A stretch of DNA of 64,000 nt from Leptolyngbya sp. FACHB-261 (GTDB lineage: Bacteria > Cyanobacteriota > Cyanobacteriia > FACHB-261): assembly GCF_014696065.1 (NCBI RefSeq), contig NZ_JACJPL010000001.1, forward strand, positions 310,001-374,000, in the 5' to 3' direction. A program made the position numbers and the translations under genes. The notes beneath the pieces were generated by a model that saw only the letters and a list, made by a program, of their open reading frames with translations, was not told where the DNA came from and did no database searches. Shown here one piece after another: positions 40,969 to 49,167 of this stretch (positions are counted from its first letter, which is position 1; each line of letters starts with the position of its first letter).

Positions 40969-41868
40969 TCATTCTGCATTTAATGCAATCACTTCAAGAG
41001 TTTTAGAGATAGCTCTATGGCCATACTCTAGTCTTTTAGCTGCCTTCGTCAGACCGAAGCATTCAGCATAAGATATTGATGCCTTAATATAGTAACGAAT
41101 CCCAGAGTAAATTAGTAGGCGACTAAAATTTATTGTTTCAAGAGCAATTTTGTTGCGCAGATCCTCATTGCCCAGCGAGACAAACACGAAGTAGTTAAGC
41201 AAATCTTCTGCATCATTGTGTGTTTGTGAGCACATCGCGGCGTAAAGCGTCCGATGATCCAACTCAAGTCCCAAGATTTTGAACCTTTCGGAGATATTCG
41301 GCCATTTTCTGTTCTCTACTACCTTCAATCCTAGCTCTGACCTTGCCCTGTCAACAAATTCTTGTAGAAACTTGAGAGCCTTTCTCTTCTTTTCCGCGCT
41401 GGATCGGTGAACCTTAGCTCCGCTTTCATCTATAGAAGAGGTAAGCGCAAGCCACCGAACAACTTCTTTTTCTTCACCTTCAAAATAGTGCAAAAAGTAT
41501 TGATAGAGGCGGCTAATGCGATCTCCCTTCAGAATGTACATAATGTTGAGAGAAGATTCGACTGTTGTTCGAGAGATTACTTCTGACGATGCGGGTGATC
41601 CTGTAAGGTAAGAAACGATAGAAGCTTCTGCGTGTTCAAAGGTACGATCAAGCATCGAGAGCAACAACCCCCAAGTAGGCTCATTTTCTGTGACAAACTT
41701 GTTGGCATGTATCCTAAGCTCCTGATCGACTTCAAACTTCGTGAGAGCAGTCCAATAGATTGCTAGAAATTCTTGCTGCACAAAGCTAGTCATCACAAGG
41801 CTATGCCGTTCTAGAAACTGGTCACGTATTACTTCTGGCTCGTCTATATTACTACCCTTTGATTTCAT
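40969..41868 (-). CDS. DUF5677-like protein
   Basis: 299 aa from ATG 41868 (an earlier frame start at 41955 would run into the divergent gene). All-helical, with ISRTTVESSLNIMYILKGDR in the middle and CSQTHNDAEDLLNYFVFVSL near the end, resembling DUF5677-type proteins with a conserved H-N-D. Such genes are frequent in bacterial accessory islands and next to defence genes; activity unknown. Divergent from the 249-aa gene by about 115 bp. Confidence 0.65.
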   Translation of the reverse strand: MKSKGSNIDEPEVIRDQFLERHSLVMTSFVQQEFLAIYWTALTKFEVDQELRIHANKFVTENEPTWGLLLSMLDRTFEHAEASIVSYLTGSPASSEVISRTTVESSLNIMYILKGDRISRLYQYFLHYFEGEEKEVVRWLALTSSIDESGAKVHRSSAEKKRKALKFLQEFVDRARSELGLKVVENRKWPNISERFKILGLELDHRTLYAAMCSQTHNDAEDLLNYFVFVSLGNEDLRNKIALETINFSRLLIYSGIRYYIKASISYAECFGLTKAAKRLEYGHRAISKTLEVIALNAE

Positions 41869-41982
41869 CTCTTTCACTTCTAGATATGCTGAAATGATCT
41901 TAAGCGGTAGGCATCGCACTTTCAAGTTGAGCAAGCTAACTCGCAGTAAAATCATGTTGTGTACATCTCGCGACTACTAACT

Positions 41983-42732
41983 ATGGTTTTCGAAATTCAA
42001 GAACAATTGAATCCAGAAGATAAAAAGAAGATTCAGATGTTCATCAACCAAGCTAATAGGCTTGCCTTGTGCAAATTCCTCAAAAATGGACAACCTAGAA
42101 TGGCATTGGCTCTAGGTGATGAATCAACAAAAGCAATAGTTCCAGAGCGGCAAGAGTTTATAGAAATGCTCACGATCTTACGTCCCTTTATCATGGATAA
42201 AGACGACGTATTTTTTAGCAAAATTGTGGATAAAGTGAGAAGACGGGCTAGTCAAGATGAATCAAGCTTGAATTGTTTGAATTCAGTCCACGAAAAGTTT
42301 AAATTCTACAAGGGAGGGTACGACGAAAATCCAAATAAGTACCAAAAGAAACACTCTAACTACATTTCTCCATTTTCTGATATGACTTTCGATTTAGGGG
42401 AACAAACAATATTCAACATACTTAACTTAGTAATGAATGGGTATTACTTCCATTCAGATCTAGAAAAGCAGAGAAAAATTATTGACTTGATAAAAGAGCA
42501 GAAAAACAAGTGGATAGGCTCGTTAAGTGAAGATGATTTAGTGGAAGGAGGCTTCAGTGTAAATCGTGAAAGAATGAGAGAAGCATCTAAGTTTAGGTTT
42601 TATAGACTAATTACTGATGTAGTAAGCTGTGTGCTGGAGTTGAGAAGTTTGATTGAGAAACTGTTTGATCTTCCTCTGGACAAGGAATTACAGCAAGAAG
42701 CACAGATATTGTATGATTTTCTTGACATTTAG
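41983..42732 (+). CDS. Unknown protein, 249 aa
   Basis: Starts at ATG 41983 with no clear ribosome site. Charged, helical: VFEIQEQLNPEDKKKIQMFI, ANRLALCKFLKNGQPRMALA, then a region of mixed composition with YKGGYDENPNKYQKK. No known domain. The stop is TAG at 42730; the same frame then continues 50 coding-like codons to another TAG. Confidence 0.6.
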   Translation: MVFEIQEQLNPEDKKKIQMFINQANRLALCKFLKNGQPRMALALGDESTKAIVPERQEFIEMLTILRPFIMDKDDVFFSKIVDKVRRRASQDESSLNCLNSVHEKFKFYKGGYDENPNKYQKKHSNYISPFSDMTFDLGEQTIFNILNLVMNGYYFHSDLEKQRKIIDLIKEQKNKWIGSLSEDDLVEGGFSVNRERMREASKFRFYRLITDVVSCVLELRSLIEKLFDLPLDKELQQEAQILYDFLDI

Positions 42733-42885
42733 GTTGATTTCGCCAATATCTACAAGCAGAAGTTACCTACAGTTACGATTGCTAATGAACAACTTGCACC
42801 CCTGCTCCTTGAATTAAAATTCTTGCAGACAGATAAGATTGCTACGACCAATGCTGGTGATGTTATCAGCCTTCAATGGCCCTAG
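42733..42885 (+). pseudogene. 50-codon coding-like tail in frame after the TAG
   Basis: Directly after TAG 42730-42732, the frame reads VDFANIYKQKLPTVTIANEQ, LAPLLLELKFLQTDKIATTN and AGDVISLQWP before a second TAG. Either an old 3' end left by a nonsense mutation or a remnant of another gene. Confidence 0.35.
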
Positions 42886-42907
42886 ACTAGACCGCAATCA
42901 CCTTAGC

Positions 42908-43477
42908 CTACCTTCTAGAACTAGAGCGATGCCGTTTATTGAGAAGGCTTTTGTACTTGGCTTGGAGGGTATTTAGAGAACGTTGCACATCCTCCTCAAA
43001 CGTCTCAGGATAGGGAGCAAAGTTTCTGTCAGCTTTCTTGCTGATGTTCTTATCTTTCCACAATGTATATAGGCAGCTTGCTTGGGCAGTATGTTTCAAA
43101 AACTTCTCAAAGCTAAGTGGCATCTGACCATCTTCGAGAAGATGATTCTTAGAGTTAATCAGTTCAGCAACTTGTAAATTAATCTTCAGCAGATAGTTTT
43201 CGACAAGGAATCGCCAGGTTTGCCAGTCTGTATCACTCCAATTCTGCCGTAACTGGTTCTCACCGTCCGAAGGTAGTGCAGCCAATGACACCTCATAAAC
43301 ACTTTTGGATTGCTTAATCAGCCCCAACAAGGGTCCATACAGCTCCGCAATTTGAATGCTCAAATAGCTTATTTCTGCTTCTTGACGTTTCCTTTCCCGC
43401 TCTTGCCAAGAGTTATATACTGCAACCATCAGAGTACCAACAAGACCAATAAAAGCAACTTGCAGCGTGATATCCAT
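42908..43477 (-). CDS. Unknown membrane-anchored protein, 189 aa
   Basis: From ATG 43477: ITLQVAFIGLVGTLMVAVYN is one N-terminal membrane helix, followed by a cytoplasmic helical part (RQEAEISYLSIQIAELYGPL and WRFLVENYLLKINLQVAELI) and a basic end (NKRHRSSSRR). No domain recognised. Single-pass small proteins with this layout are common in accessory regions. Converges with the previous gene. Confidence 0.65.
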   Translation of the reverse strand: MDITLQVAFIGLVGTLMVAVYNSWQERERKRQEAEISYLSIQIAELYGPLLGLIKQSKSVYEVSLAALPSDGENQLRQNWSDTDWQTWRFLVENYLLKINLQVAELINSKNHLLEDGQMPLSFEKFLKHTAQASCLYTLWKDKNISKKADRNFAPYPETFEEDVQRSLNTLQAKYKSLLNKRHRSSSRR

Positions 43478-44073
43478 GAAGCAATTTCTTCTTACGTTAT
43501 CCAAGATTAAGTTAGCAATAATGTAGCGTGATGCAAAGCCAGTACAGCACCTGCCTCACAGATAATGTCGCAACTGCTCCCCGACAGATAATTTAGCACT
43601 CTAACAGTTTTTTAAATGGAAAATTCCCATATATCATTCCAGATCAGATGAATAGGCAGACAGCTTCCGTATATCAACTGTCGGCTAGATAGGCAGAACT
43701 CCGCATAGTATGTCGGATTGTGTGGAGACAGAATTTTCACATTTCCACAGCGGTACGACTGCCCTAAGTAGGGAAAAATTAATGAGGTGCAAAAGGCTGA
43801 ACCTCAGTTTCGACACTTACTCTAGTTTGTTTGCTGTAGTACAAAAATGATTTTTCGCTCCCCCCCTTGACTCCGGAATCCAGTCCCTGCTAATTTCCAC
43901 ACAGGCAACTGGTTCCCTAGGCGTCCCCCAGGGTCTTGTAGAAACTCTGGGGAACTAACCGTCAGGTTGTAATCATCAACCTGGCGGCTAGGGGGCAGTT
44001 TAGCACTTGCCTTTCTCGACCCTGAATAGGGGTCAAAGGCATCTATTGCCCTCAAATTTTTGGAGTTCTTGCC
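43478..44073. other. Intergenic region with hairpins
   Basis: Paired TAGGCAG hairpins at 43652-43675 and 43688-43712. At 43925-43951 (CCCCAGGGT / ACTCTGGGG) and 43958-43986 (CCGTCAGGTTG / CAACCTGGCGG, one mismatch) two hairpins follow one another just upstream of the next gene. No gene seen. Confidence 0.5.
43925..43986 (+). promoter_or_regulatory. Two consecutive hairpins in the leader of the 119-aa gene
   Basis: The first stem is 9 bp with one mismatch, the second 11 bp with one mismatch; they end ~90 bp before ATG 44074. An RNA leader with structural control is possible. Confidence 0.4.
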
Positions 44074-44433
44074 ATGCACCTCACCCAGGTGTTGCAGCCG
44101 CAGCTTTGCATTCCTTTGTCTCAAGTCGCTCGGTTTCTAGGCATTCCTGAATCGCTGATTTGCCGCATCGAACATTGGCTGCATGTGCTGTTCGTCCACC
44201 GTGCTGACCGAGGCGGACAATTCCTCAGCTACCGCAAATTCAACCAGTGGCTTTCCGCCTGTGCTCTCACCATCCAAGCCTGCAACGACCTGCACCTACT
44301 GGAATGGTTAGGCGAGGTGATCAAAACCGAAATCCAGCGCTTCCCCTATCCCGAAACCGTGCTCAATGACTGGCGACAACTCTGGCGACAACGACACTAC
44401 CAGTTGCGGCGATTCGGAGCAGAGAGCGCTTGA
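44074..44433 (+). CDS. Unknown HTH-like protein, 119 aa
   Basis: MHLTQVLQPQLCIPLSQVAR, FLGIPESLICRIEHWLHVLF then FLSYRKFNQWLSACALTIQA. The early segment (SQVARFLGIPESLICRIEHW) looks like a helix-turn-helix. No better assignment. It is followed by the 21-bp minisatellite and a winged-helix gene on the same strand, so the three may share a transcript. Confidence 0.55.
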   Translation: MHLTQVLQPQLCIPLSQVARFLGIPESLICRIEHWLHVLFVHRADRGGQFLSYRKFNQWLSACALTIQACNDLHLLEWLGEVIKTEIQRFPYPETVLNDWRQLWRQRHYQLRRFGAESA

Positions 44434-44444
44434 GGCATTTCGCT

Positions 44445-44725
44445 CTCCGACCGCTTCATTCCGTTACCGGACCAGTTCATTCCGGTCTTCAAGCACTTCA
44501 TTCTGGTCTCCGAGCACTTCACTTCGGTCCCAGACCACTCCATTTCGGTCCAGCACCTCTCCGTTTCGGTCCCCGACCGCTTCATTCTGGTCTCCGACCA
44601 CTTCGTTTCGGTCCCGGAAGACTTCATTCCGGTTCCCAACCGCTCCATTTCGGTCGTGCACCACTTCATTCCGGTCCCAGACCTCTTTGCTTCGGTCCAC
44701 AACCGCTTCCCTTCACAACTTCTGC
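44445..44725. repeat. 21-bp tandem repeat (about 13 units)
   Basis: Units resemble GACCACTTCATTCCGGTCTC. As 21 = 3x7, all frames stay open: one plus frame gives S/T-x-S-F-R-S heptads, a minus frame gives DRNEVVG heptads (coiled-coil-like). It sits between two genes and separates them by exactly this block. Confidence 0.8.
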
Positions 44726-44736
44726 CAACCCCAGCC

Positions 44737-45048
44737 ATGACCTCCCAGCTTCGCCTGCGCCTAGCCGATCACATCGTCCGTCGCCTGCAACTGCCCGCCC
44801 TGCTCAAACTCATGCTGCTAGTCATCGCCAACTACATCGAACCCAACGGCAGCCAATCCCGCGTCACTCTCGACCTGCTCAGCCGCAACAGCAACCTCGA
44901 CCCCGAAGAACTCAAGCTCCTCCTGGTCAGCCTCGAAGCCCGCGACCTGATACGCAAAGTCACCGTCCATCCCCAAGGCGGCGGCCCCACCATCCCCCTC
45001 TACAGCCTCTCCCCCAACCTGCTGCGAACCGTACAGCATGGCGATTGA
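44737..45048 (+). CDS. Winged-helix-like protein, 103 aa
   Basis: From ATG 44737: MTSQLRLRLADHIVRRLQLP, then LLKLMLLVIANYIEPNGSQS and RVTLDLLSRNSNLDPEELKL. The pattern of helices plus a short C-terminal beta pair (VTVHPQGGGPTIPLYSLSPN) is that of a winged helix; a DNA-binding role is inferred. Frames starting in the upstream repeat are not favoured. Confidence 0.6.
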   Translation: MTSQLRLRLADHIVRRLQLPALLKLMLLVIANYIEPNGSQSRVTLDLLSRNSNLDPEELKLLLVSLEARDLIRKVTVHPQGGGPTIPLYSLSPNLLRTVQHGD

Positions 45049-45116
45049 GGGCTTGACAATGCCAAGCCCCTACCAGAGGTCCCTTCACACATCACAGAAA
45101 AACCTTCCCTGCGCCT

Positions 45117-45141
45117 CCCCCTTCCCTCGCAGGGAAGGGGG
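45117..45141. terminator. Bidirectional hairpin between convergent genes
   Basis: CCCCCTTCCCT and its exact complement AGGGAAGGGGG with a CGC loop. Lies between the winged-helix gene and the GHL10 gene. Confidence 0.65.
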
Positions 45142-45156
45142 CCGGGGGGGGTTAGG

Positions 45157-46827
45157 TCATCGAGCCGCCTGAACCCGACAACTCCGCCGCTGAGCATCCG
45201 CTTGTGGATCCAACCAGGCATAAGAGAAATGACTCACCGCCTTCAAATCTGGATAAGCCCGTTGCAACGCCTGCATCTGATCCTCCAGCGAAGGACGCCC
45301 CTGCACCTGGCCCCAACGTCCCGCCAACGCTGGAATCACCTGTGTTCCTTGTGGCGCTGCCGCTCGCACCTTCCCCACCTGATCGACAATGCAACTCGTC
45401 GTTCCGCAAATGGCATAAGACATCGGGTGCCATTCCAGCGAGGGCGGAAACTGGTCCCAAGGTTGGAGCCGCGAGTCAAAGCCCCTGCCAATCGAGCGGT
45501 TTGCCTCTGGGAAAAACACCGCCCCCGCACTGATGCCCTGTTGCAGAACCGGTTGCGACGCCGCCGTCAGAAAACTCACTACCCCCTGCCGCGCATGCTC
45601 CACTGCCAGATTCCAGAGCTCGCGCTGAAAGCGAGCCTGATCTTGGGCTGGATTAGAGGGCGGCGGCGTAGTTGCTGGCAAGCTCGAACCCAGCGTAGTG
45701 CCAGTACCCGTATTTACGCCACCAGAATTCGCCCTGACCAGATTATTAGTTGTGGCAACCGGTTGGGGTGGCTGCGAGCCTTGCCACAAAGGTTCGCGAT
45801 CAGCCGGATTCTGCTGAGCAGCCACCTGCACATCATTCACAGTCACGAAGCCATTAACCAAAAAGCGATAGAGCAACTCCTGCCCGCGCCGATTAAACAC
45901 TCGACCAAAAATCTGCTCCCAGGACGACTCGCCATAAATCCACAGGTTTTTAGCAGAGGTAACAATCGAGGCCGCGCCACTGCTCTTGGGATAGCGAATG
46001 TAGTCGAACAGCACGCCATCCGGTCGTCGCTGCAAAACCGCCTGTACCAGTTGCGCCAGATCCGCCCGCGCTTGAGGGCTGTAGGGATCGACAAACACCT
46101 GGTCAGTCGTGCCCGAAACATCGGGCGTGCCATCATTCAGGGTCGGCTGCTGCAAACTGCTCTGCCCCAAGCGGTTGCGAGCCAGGGCATTCTGTCGGTC
46201 TGGGCGCTGGCCGTAGGAGTAGCCAAAATTCATGCTGAACATCCAGGCATAAACCGACAGCCCCCGCGCACGGCCTAACTGAATCGTACGGGCCAGCAGG
46301 TCAGTATTTTCGGCCCCCGGCACCCGGATTGCTGAAGGCCACACAGTTGGGTTATTGCCAGATGGCAGCAGCACCTGACCGTCATAGAACACCTCAACCA
46401 GCACTCGGTTGTAGCCCAGCGCAACAATGCGGTCGAGCACCCCCTCCAACACCCCCGGTTGCAAATCGCAGGGATACAGGCGCAGCCACACCGCTTGGGT
46501 TTGCGGCCAAGTCGTTGTTCGGCAACGAGTCAGGGCAGCGGCGCGTTCCTGAACCCGTTGCGCATAGGCAGACCGCGCCGTTGCATCTCCTGCGGCTGCC
46601 CTGCGACGCAACTGCTCATCCTCAGCTATGGCTGAGGCAGGCAAATGGCAAAAAGCGCCAGGGGCTCCTTCAGAGGCAGTAGCCCCAAATTGGGGTGATT
46701 GAAACTGGGGTGATTGAGCAGCAGCGGGCAAAGCCCCAGTCCACCCGACCAAGGCGGCAGCTAATCCCACTAATGCGCGTTTGGCTCTAGCCACGGTCCC
46801 TCTAGAAGCCCTTCCTCTGCAAGCCAT
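45157..46827 (-). CDS. GHL10-type (DUF187/YngK-like) putative glycoside hydrolase
   Basis: 556 aa from ATG 46827, with a signal peptide (RALVGLAAALVGWTG... ending ALPAAAQ). The TIM-barrel part shows VLDRIVALGYNRVLVEVFYD, RARGLSVYAWMFSMNFGYSY, DGVLFDYIRYPKSSG, and WHPMSYAICGTTSCIVDQVG with VSHFSYAWLDP at the end, as in the hypothetical glycosyl hydrolase family GHL10. A Pro/Thr/Ser linker insertion lies at ~355-410. Secreted or periplasmic; probably acts on polysaccharide. Substrate unknown. Confidence 0.83.
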   Translation of the reverse strand: MACRGRASRGTVARAKRALVGLAAALVGWTGALPAAAQSPQFQSPQFGATASEGAPGAFCHLPASAIAEDEQLRRRAAAGDATARSAYAQRVQERAAALTRCRTTTWPQTQAVWLRLYPCDLQPGVLEGVLDRIVALGYNRVLVEVFYDGQVLLPSGNNPTVWPSAIRVPGAENTDLLARTIQLGRARGLSVYAWMFSMNFGYSYGQRPDRQNALARNRLGQSSLQQPTLNDGTPDVSGTTDQVFVDPYSPQARADLAQLVQAVLQRRPDGVLFDYIRYPKSSGAASIVTSAKNLWIYGESSWEQIFGRVFNRRGQELLYRFLVNGFVTVNDVQVAAQQNPADREPLWQGSQPPQPVATTNNLVRANSGGVNTGTGTTLGSSLPATTPPPSNPAQDQARFQRELWNLAVEHARQGVVSFLTAASQPVLQQGISAGAVFFPEANRSIGRGFDSRLQPWDQFPPSLEWHPMSYAICGTTSCIVDQVGKVRAAAPQGTQVIPALAGRWGQVQGRPSLEDQMQALQRAYPDLKAVSHFSYAWLDPQADAQRRSCRVQAAR

Positions 46828-46946
46828 GTCGCATCCCCACACATCTCTATCTCTGACGACTGTTCCTCTAGCCTTCGTTCCCTGCTTAGGGTAGCCCGGA
46901 TGCTATTTAGACTCAGAAAAACTGCGCTCACAAAAAACGCAACTCA

Positions 46947-46976
46947 TAAAAAGGCCGGCTCCCTGAGGAACCGGCC
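46947..46976 (-). terminator. Terminator of the 78-aa gene
   Basis: On the minus strand GGCCGGTTCC-tcag-GGAGCCGGCC (46976-46953, nearly perfect) is followed by five T. It follows the stop at 47039 by ~60 bp. Confidence 0.88.
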
Positions 46977-47038
46977 AAGCTGGCGAAAAACTCTCACGCT
47001 CGAATCAACTCTTTAAAAGACTGTTTGGAAGCTGGAAC

Positions 47039-47275
47039 TTAAGACTGAACGCTGCGGGTTAGACGACCCAGGTAAGCATCACGGCGGAAGCTAGAAGCCC
47101 GGTTTGCATAGTCAACCTCACGGCCTGTAACCGCCACAGCTAAGCTATGGAACTCTGGAGAGCGCCAGTTGCGAAGGTGCACAGGGCGCGACTGCTCACC
47201 TAGAAAATAGGTCATCGTTCCCAATACTGCCGCTGCCGCCCAACCAACCACGATGAGTGCGATGCAGATCGTCAT
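47039..47275 (-). CDS. Small one-helix membrane protein, 78 aa
   Basis: N-terminal membrane helix MTICIALIVVGWAAAAVLGT followed by MTYFLGEQSRPVHLRNWRSP and a soluble tail rich in Arg. It reminds me of small single-helix photosystem II assembly factors such as Psb35, but I cannot confirm this from sequence alone. It has its own strong terminator, so is monocistronic. Confidence 0.6.
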   Translation of the reverse strand: MTICIALIVVGWAAAAVLGTMTYFLGEQSRPVHLRNWRSPEFHSLAVAVTGREVDYANRASSFRRDAYLGRLTRSVQS

Positions 47276-47452
47276 TTGGAACCACCTTGCGCTTGCTGCG
47301 CCGATTAGTTTATTTCTTTATGTAAATTAATGTAACAAATACTTTACAAAGCGTCAAGAAATCAGAGGTATTCCGGACCAGGACTAGAGTTGGGTTAAGT
47401 CGAGTGCCCTGTTCAGGGGAATACTGGGAACAGGCGTGTCGGACCTTGACAC

Positions 47453-48430
47453 ATGGATTCTGAATTGCAAGTAATTAGCAAGACTGCTTCTGGGACTGCA
47501 TCTCCTGCCGTTCGCACGGTCGGCCTCACCAAGGCTTATCGGGGTGGCTTTTGGTTGAAGAAACAGGTCCCCTCACTCAAAGATTGCTCCCTGGTCGTCC
47601 AACGAGGCGAAACCTTCGGCCTCCTGGGTCCCAACGGCGCAGGTAAAACCACGCTACTCAAGCTGTTGCTAGGAATTGTTCGGCCCACTTCCGGCTCCGG
47701 CGAACTGTTGGCTGCGCCGTTGGGAGACCGGCAGGTTAAGCAGCGCATTGGTTATCTGCCTGAGAATCCCTACTTCTACGATTACTTGACAGGTTGGGAG
47801 TTCTTGAAATTTGCAGCAGGGGTATTCGGCCTCAGCCAGCAAGTGCAAAAGGAACGCATTCCAATGCTGCTGGATTTGGTCGGTCTGGACCAGAAAGCCG
47901 CCCGCAAAAGGCAGTTGCGCCAATATTCCAAGGGCATGCTGCAACGCGTCGGCATGGCGCAAGCGCTGATCAACGATCCGGAGCTGGTGTTTCTCGATGA
48001 GCCGATGTCGGGGCTGGATCCCTTGGGGCGCTACCAGATGCGCGAAATCATCCTGTCGCTCAAGGCACAGGGCAAGACCATCTTCTTTAACAGCCATGTG
48101 CTGTCCGATGTGGAGGTGATCTGCGACCGGGTCGGCATTTTGTCTAAGGGAACGCTGATTTGCCTGGGCTCTCTAGATGAGTTGCTGGGCACTTCCCGTC
48201 GCTACCTGGTCAAAGGCAGGGGTGGCTCCCAGCGAGAGCTAGAAACCTGGTTAAGTCAGTTCAACCTGCAAGGCGAGCGCTGGCAGGGTTTGCTAGAAGC
48301 GCCACCCGAGAAGTTTCTGGCCGAGCTAACTCACCTGGGCGCTGAACTCACCTCAATGGATCTGGCTCGTCCCTCGCTGGAAGAGTTTTTTATTCAGCAG
48401 CTCAGCAAGCATAATCAAGACCAGAAATAG
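47453..48430 (+). CDS. ABC transporter ATP-binding protein
   Basis: 325 aa. Walker A LLGPNGAGKTTLLKLLLG, signature LRQYSKGMLQRVGMAQALIN, Walker B VFLDEPMSGLDPLGR, His-loop FNSHVLSDVEVICDRV. Layout is that of CcmA/Ybh-type exporters; the C-terminal ~90 residues form the extra domain typical of this group. No permease gene lies next to it, so its partner is encoded elsewhere. Confidence 0.92.
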   Translation: MDSELQVISKTASGTASPAVRTVGLTKAYRGGFWLKKQVPSLKDCSLVVQRGETFGLLGPNGAGKTTLLKLLLGIVRPTSGSGELLAAPLGDRQVKQRIGYLPENPYFYDYLTGWEFLKFAAGVFGLSQQVQKERIPMLLDLVGLDQKAARKRQLRQYSKGMLQRVGMAQALINDPELVFLDEPMSGLDPLGRYQMREIILSLKAQGKTIFFNSHVLSDVEVICDRVGILSKGTLICLGSLDELLGTSRRYLVKGRGGSQRELETWLSQFNLQGERWQGLLEAPPEKFLAELTHLGAELTSMDLARPSLEEFFIQQLSKHNQDQK

Positions 48431-48497
48431 GCAAGACCCGAAGAACTAGCAATCAGACAGAAAGCCCTGCTGCACTGAGGGATTAATGCACTTAGGC

Positions 48498-49010
48498 TTA
48501 GGCCTCACCGAGCCGGTCCATGTAGTCCAGCAAATCCCAAACAGTTTTGGTGAAAACTTCAGGGTGGATTTTGAGATCGCCCCAGATCTCAAAAATGCTC
48601 TGGGCAATGTATTCAAACTGCTCAGCATTGGCGGGCACCTCCTCCTGCCAACCAGTCTGCTGATCGTTGAGGATGTAGCAGAACAGCGAATCCACCGGGT
48701 CCCCGATTAAAATGCCATCAAACTCAAAAAAATCAACGCTTAAGGCGTTGATTTCTTTCTGCATCGCTCTCAAGTCATCGGCTGGCACGGATTCGAGCAG
48801 GCCATACAGTCGTTTTTGCTCAAAGCCAATTTCGATGTAGCGCTCTGGATGGTTGAAGCTGAAGCGGACGGCACCACTGGCCCAGCAATCTCGCAGTTCA
48901 ACCTCGCAGGTTGCCCCAGGAAACTGGTTGGCGTAGGCAGCGAGGGTTGCGCTCACCCGGTTGTCCACCTCTGGCAGAGCCAAGAATCCTGGCAGTTCTA
49001 GTGAATCCAT
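48498..49010 (-). CDS. Conserved unknown protein, 170 aa
   Basis: MDSLELPGFLALPEVDNRVS, then VELRDCWASGAVRFSFNHPE, RYIEIGFEQKRLYGLLESVP. A compact single-domain soluble protein, acidic. No assignment. It stands between the ABC ATPase (convergent) and tex (divergent). Confidence 0.6.
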   Translation of the reverse strand: MDSLELPGFLALPEVDNRVSATLAAYANQFPGATCEVELRDCWASGAVRFSFNHPERYIEIGFEQKRLYGLLESVPADDLRAMQKEINALSVDFFEFDGILIGDPVDSLFCYILNDQQTGWQEEVPANAEQFEYIAQSIFEIWGDLKIHPEVFTKTVWDLLDYMDRLGEA

Positions 49011-49167
49011 ATAATTGGCTTCCGCCTGCTACCTCTGGAACTGGATTTTTTATACAGTATTTTGACTGTACATGCCATGCCAAGAGACTGGCAGGAACGG
49101 GAATCTTACGGTTTACGGCTACCCCACTGTAGCGACTAAGACCAGATTCGTACCTCTACCGACTCCG

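Noticed and set aside
43822-44124. A 100-codon minus-strand frame
   Set aside because: No family pattern, overlaps the start of the 119-aa gene and the leader hairpins.
44366-44740. Plus- and minus-strand frames through the 21-bp repeats
   Set aside because: All frames are open because the unit is a multiple of three; no start with ribosome site or non-repeat domain supports a gene.
47039-47275. Naming the 78-aa membrane protein Psb35
   Set aside because: The resemblance is from memory of layout only; no diagnostic residues could be confirmed.
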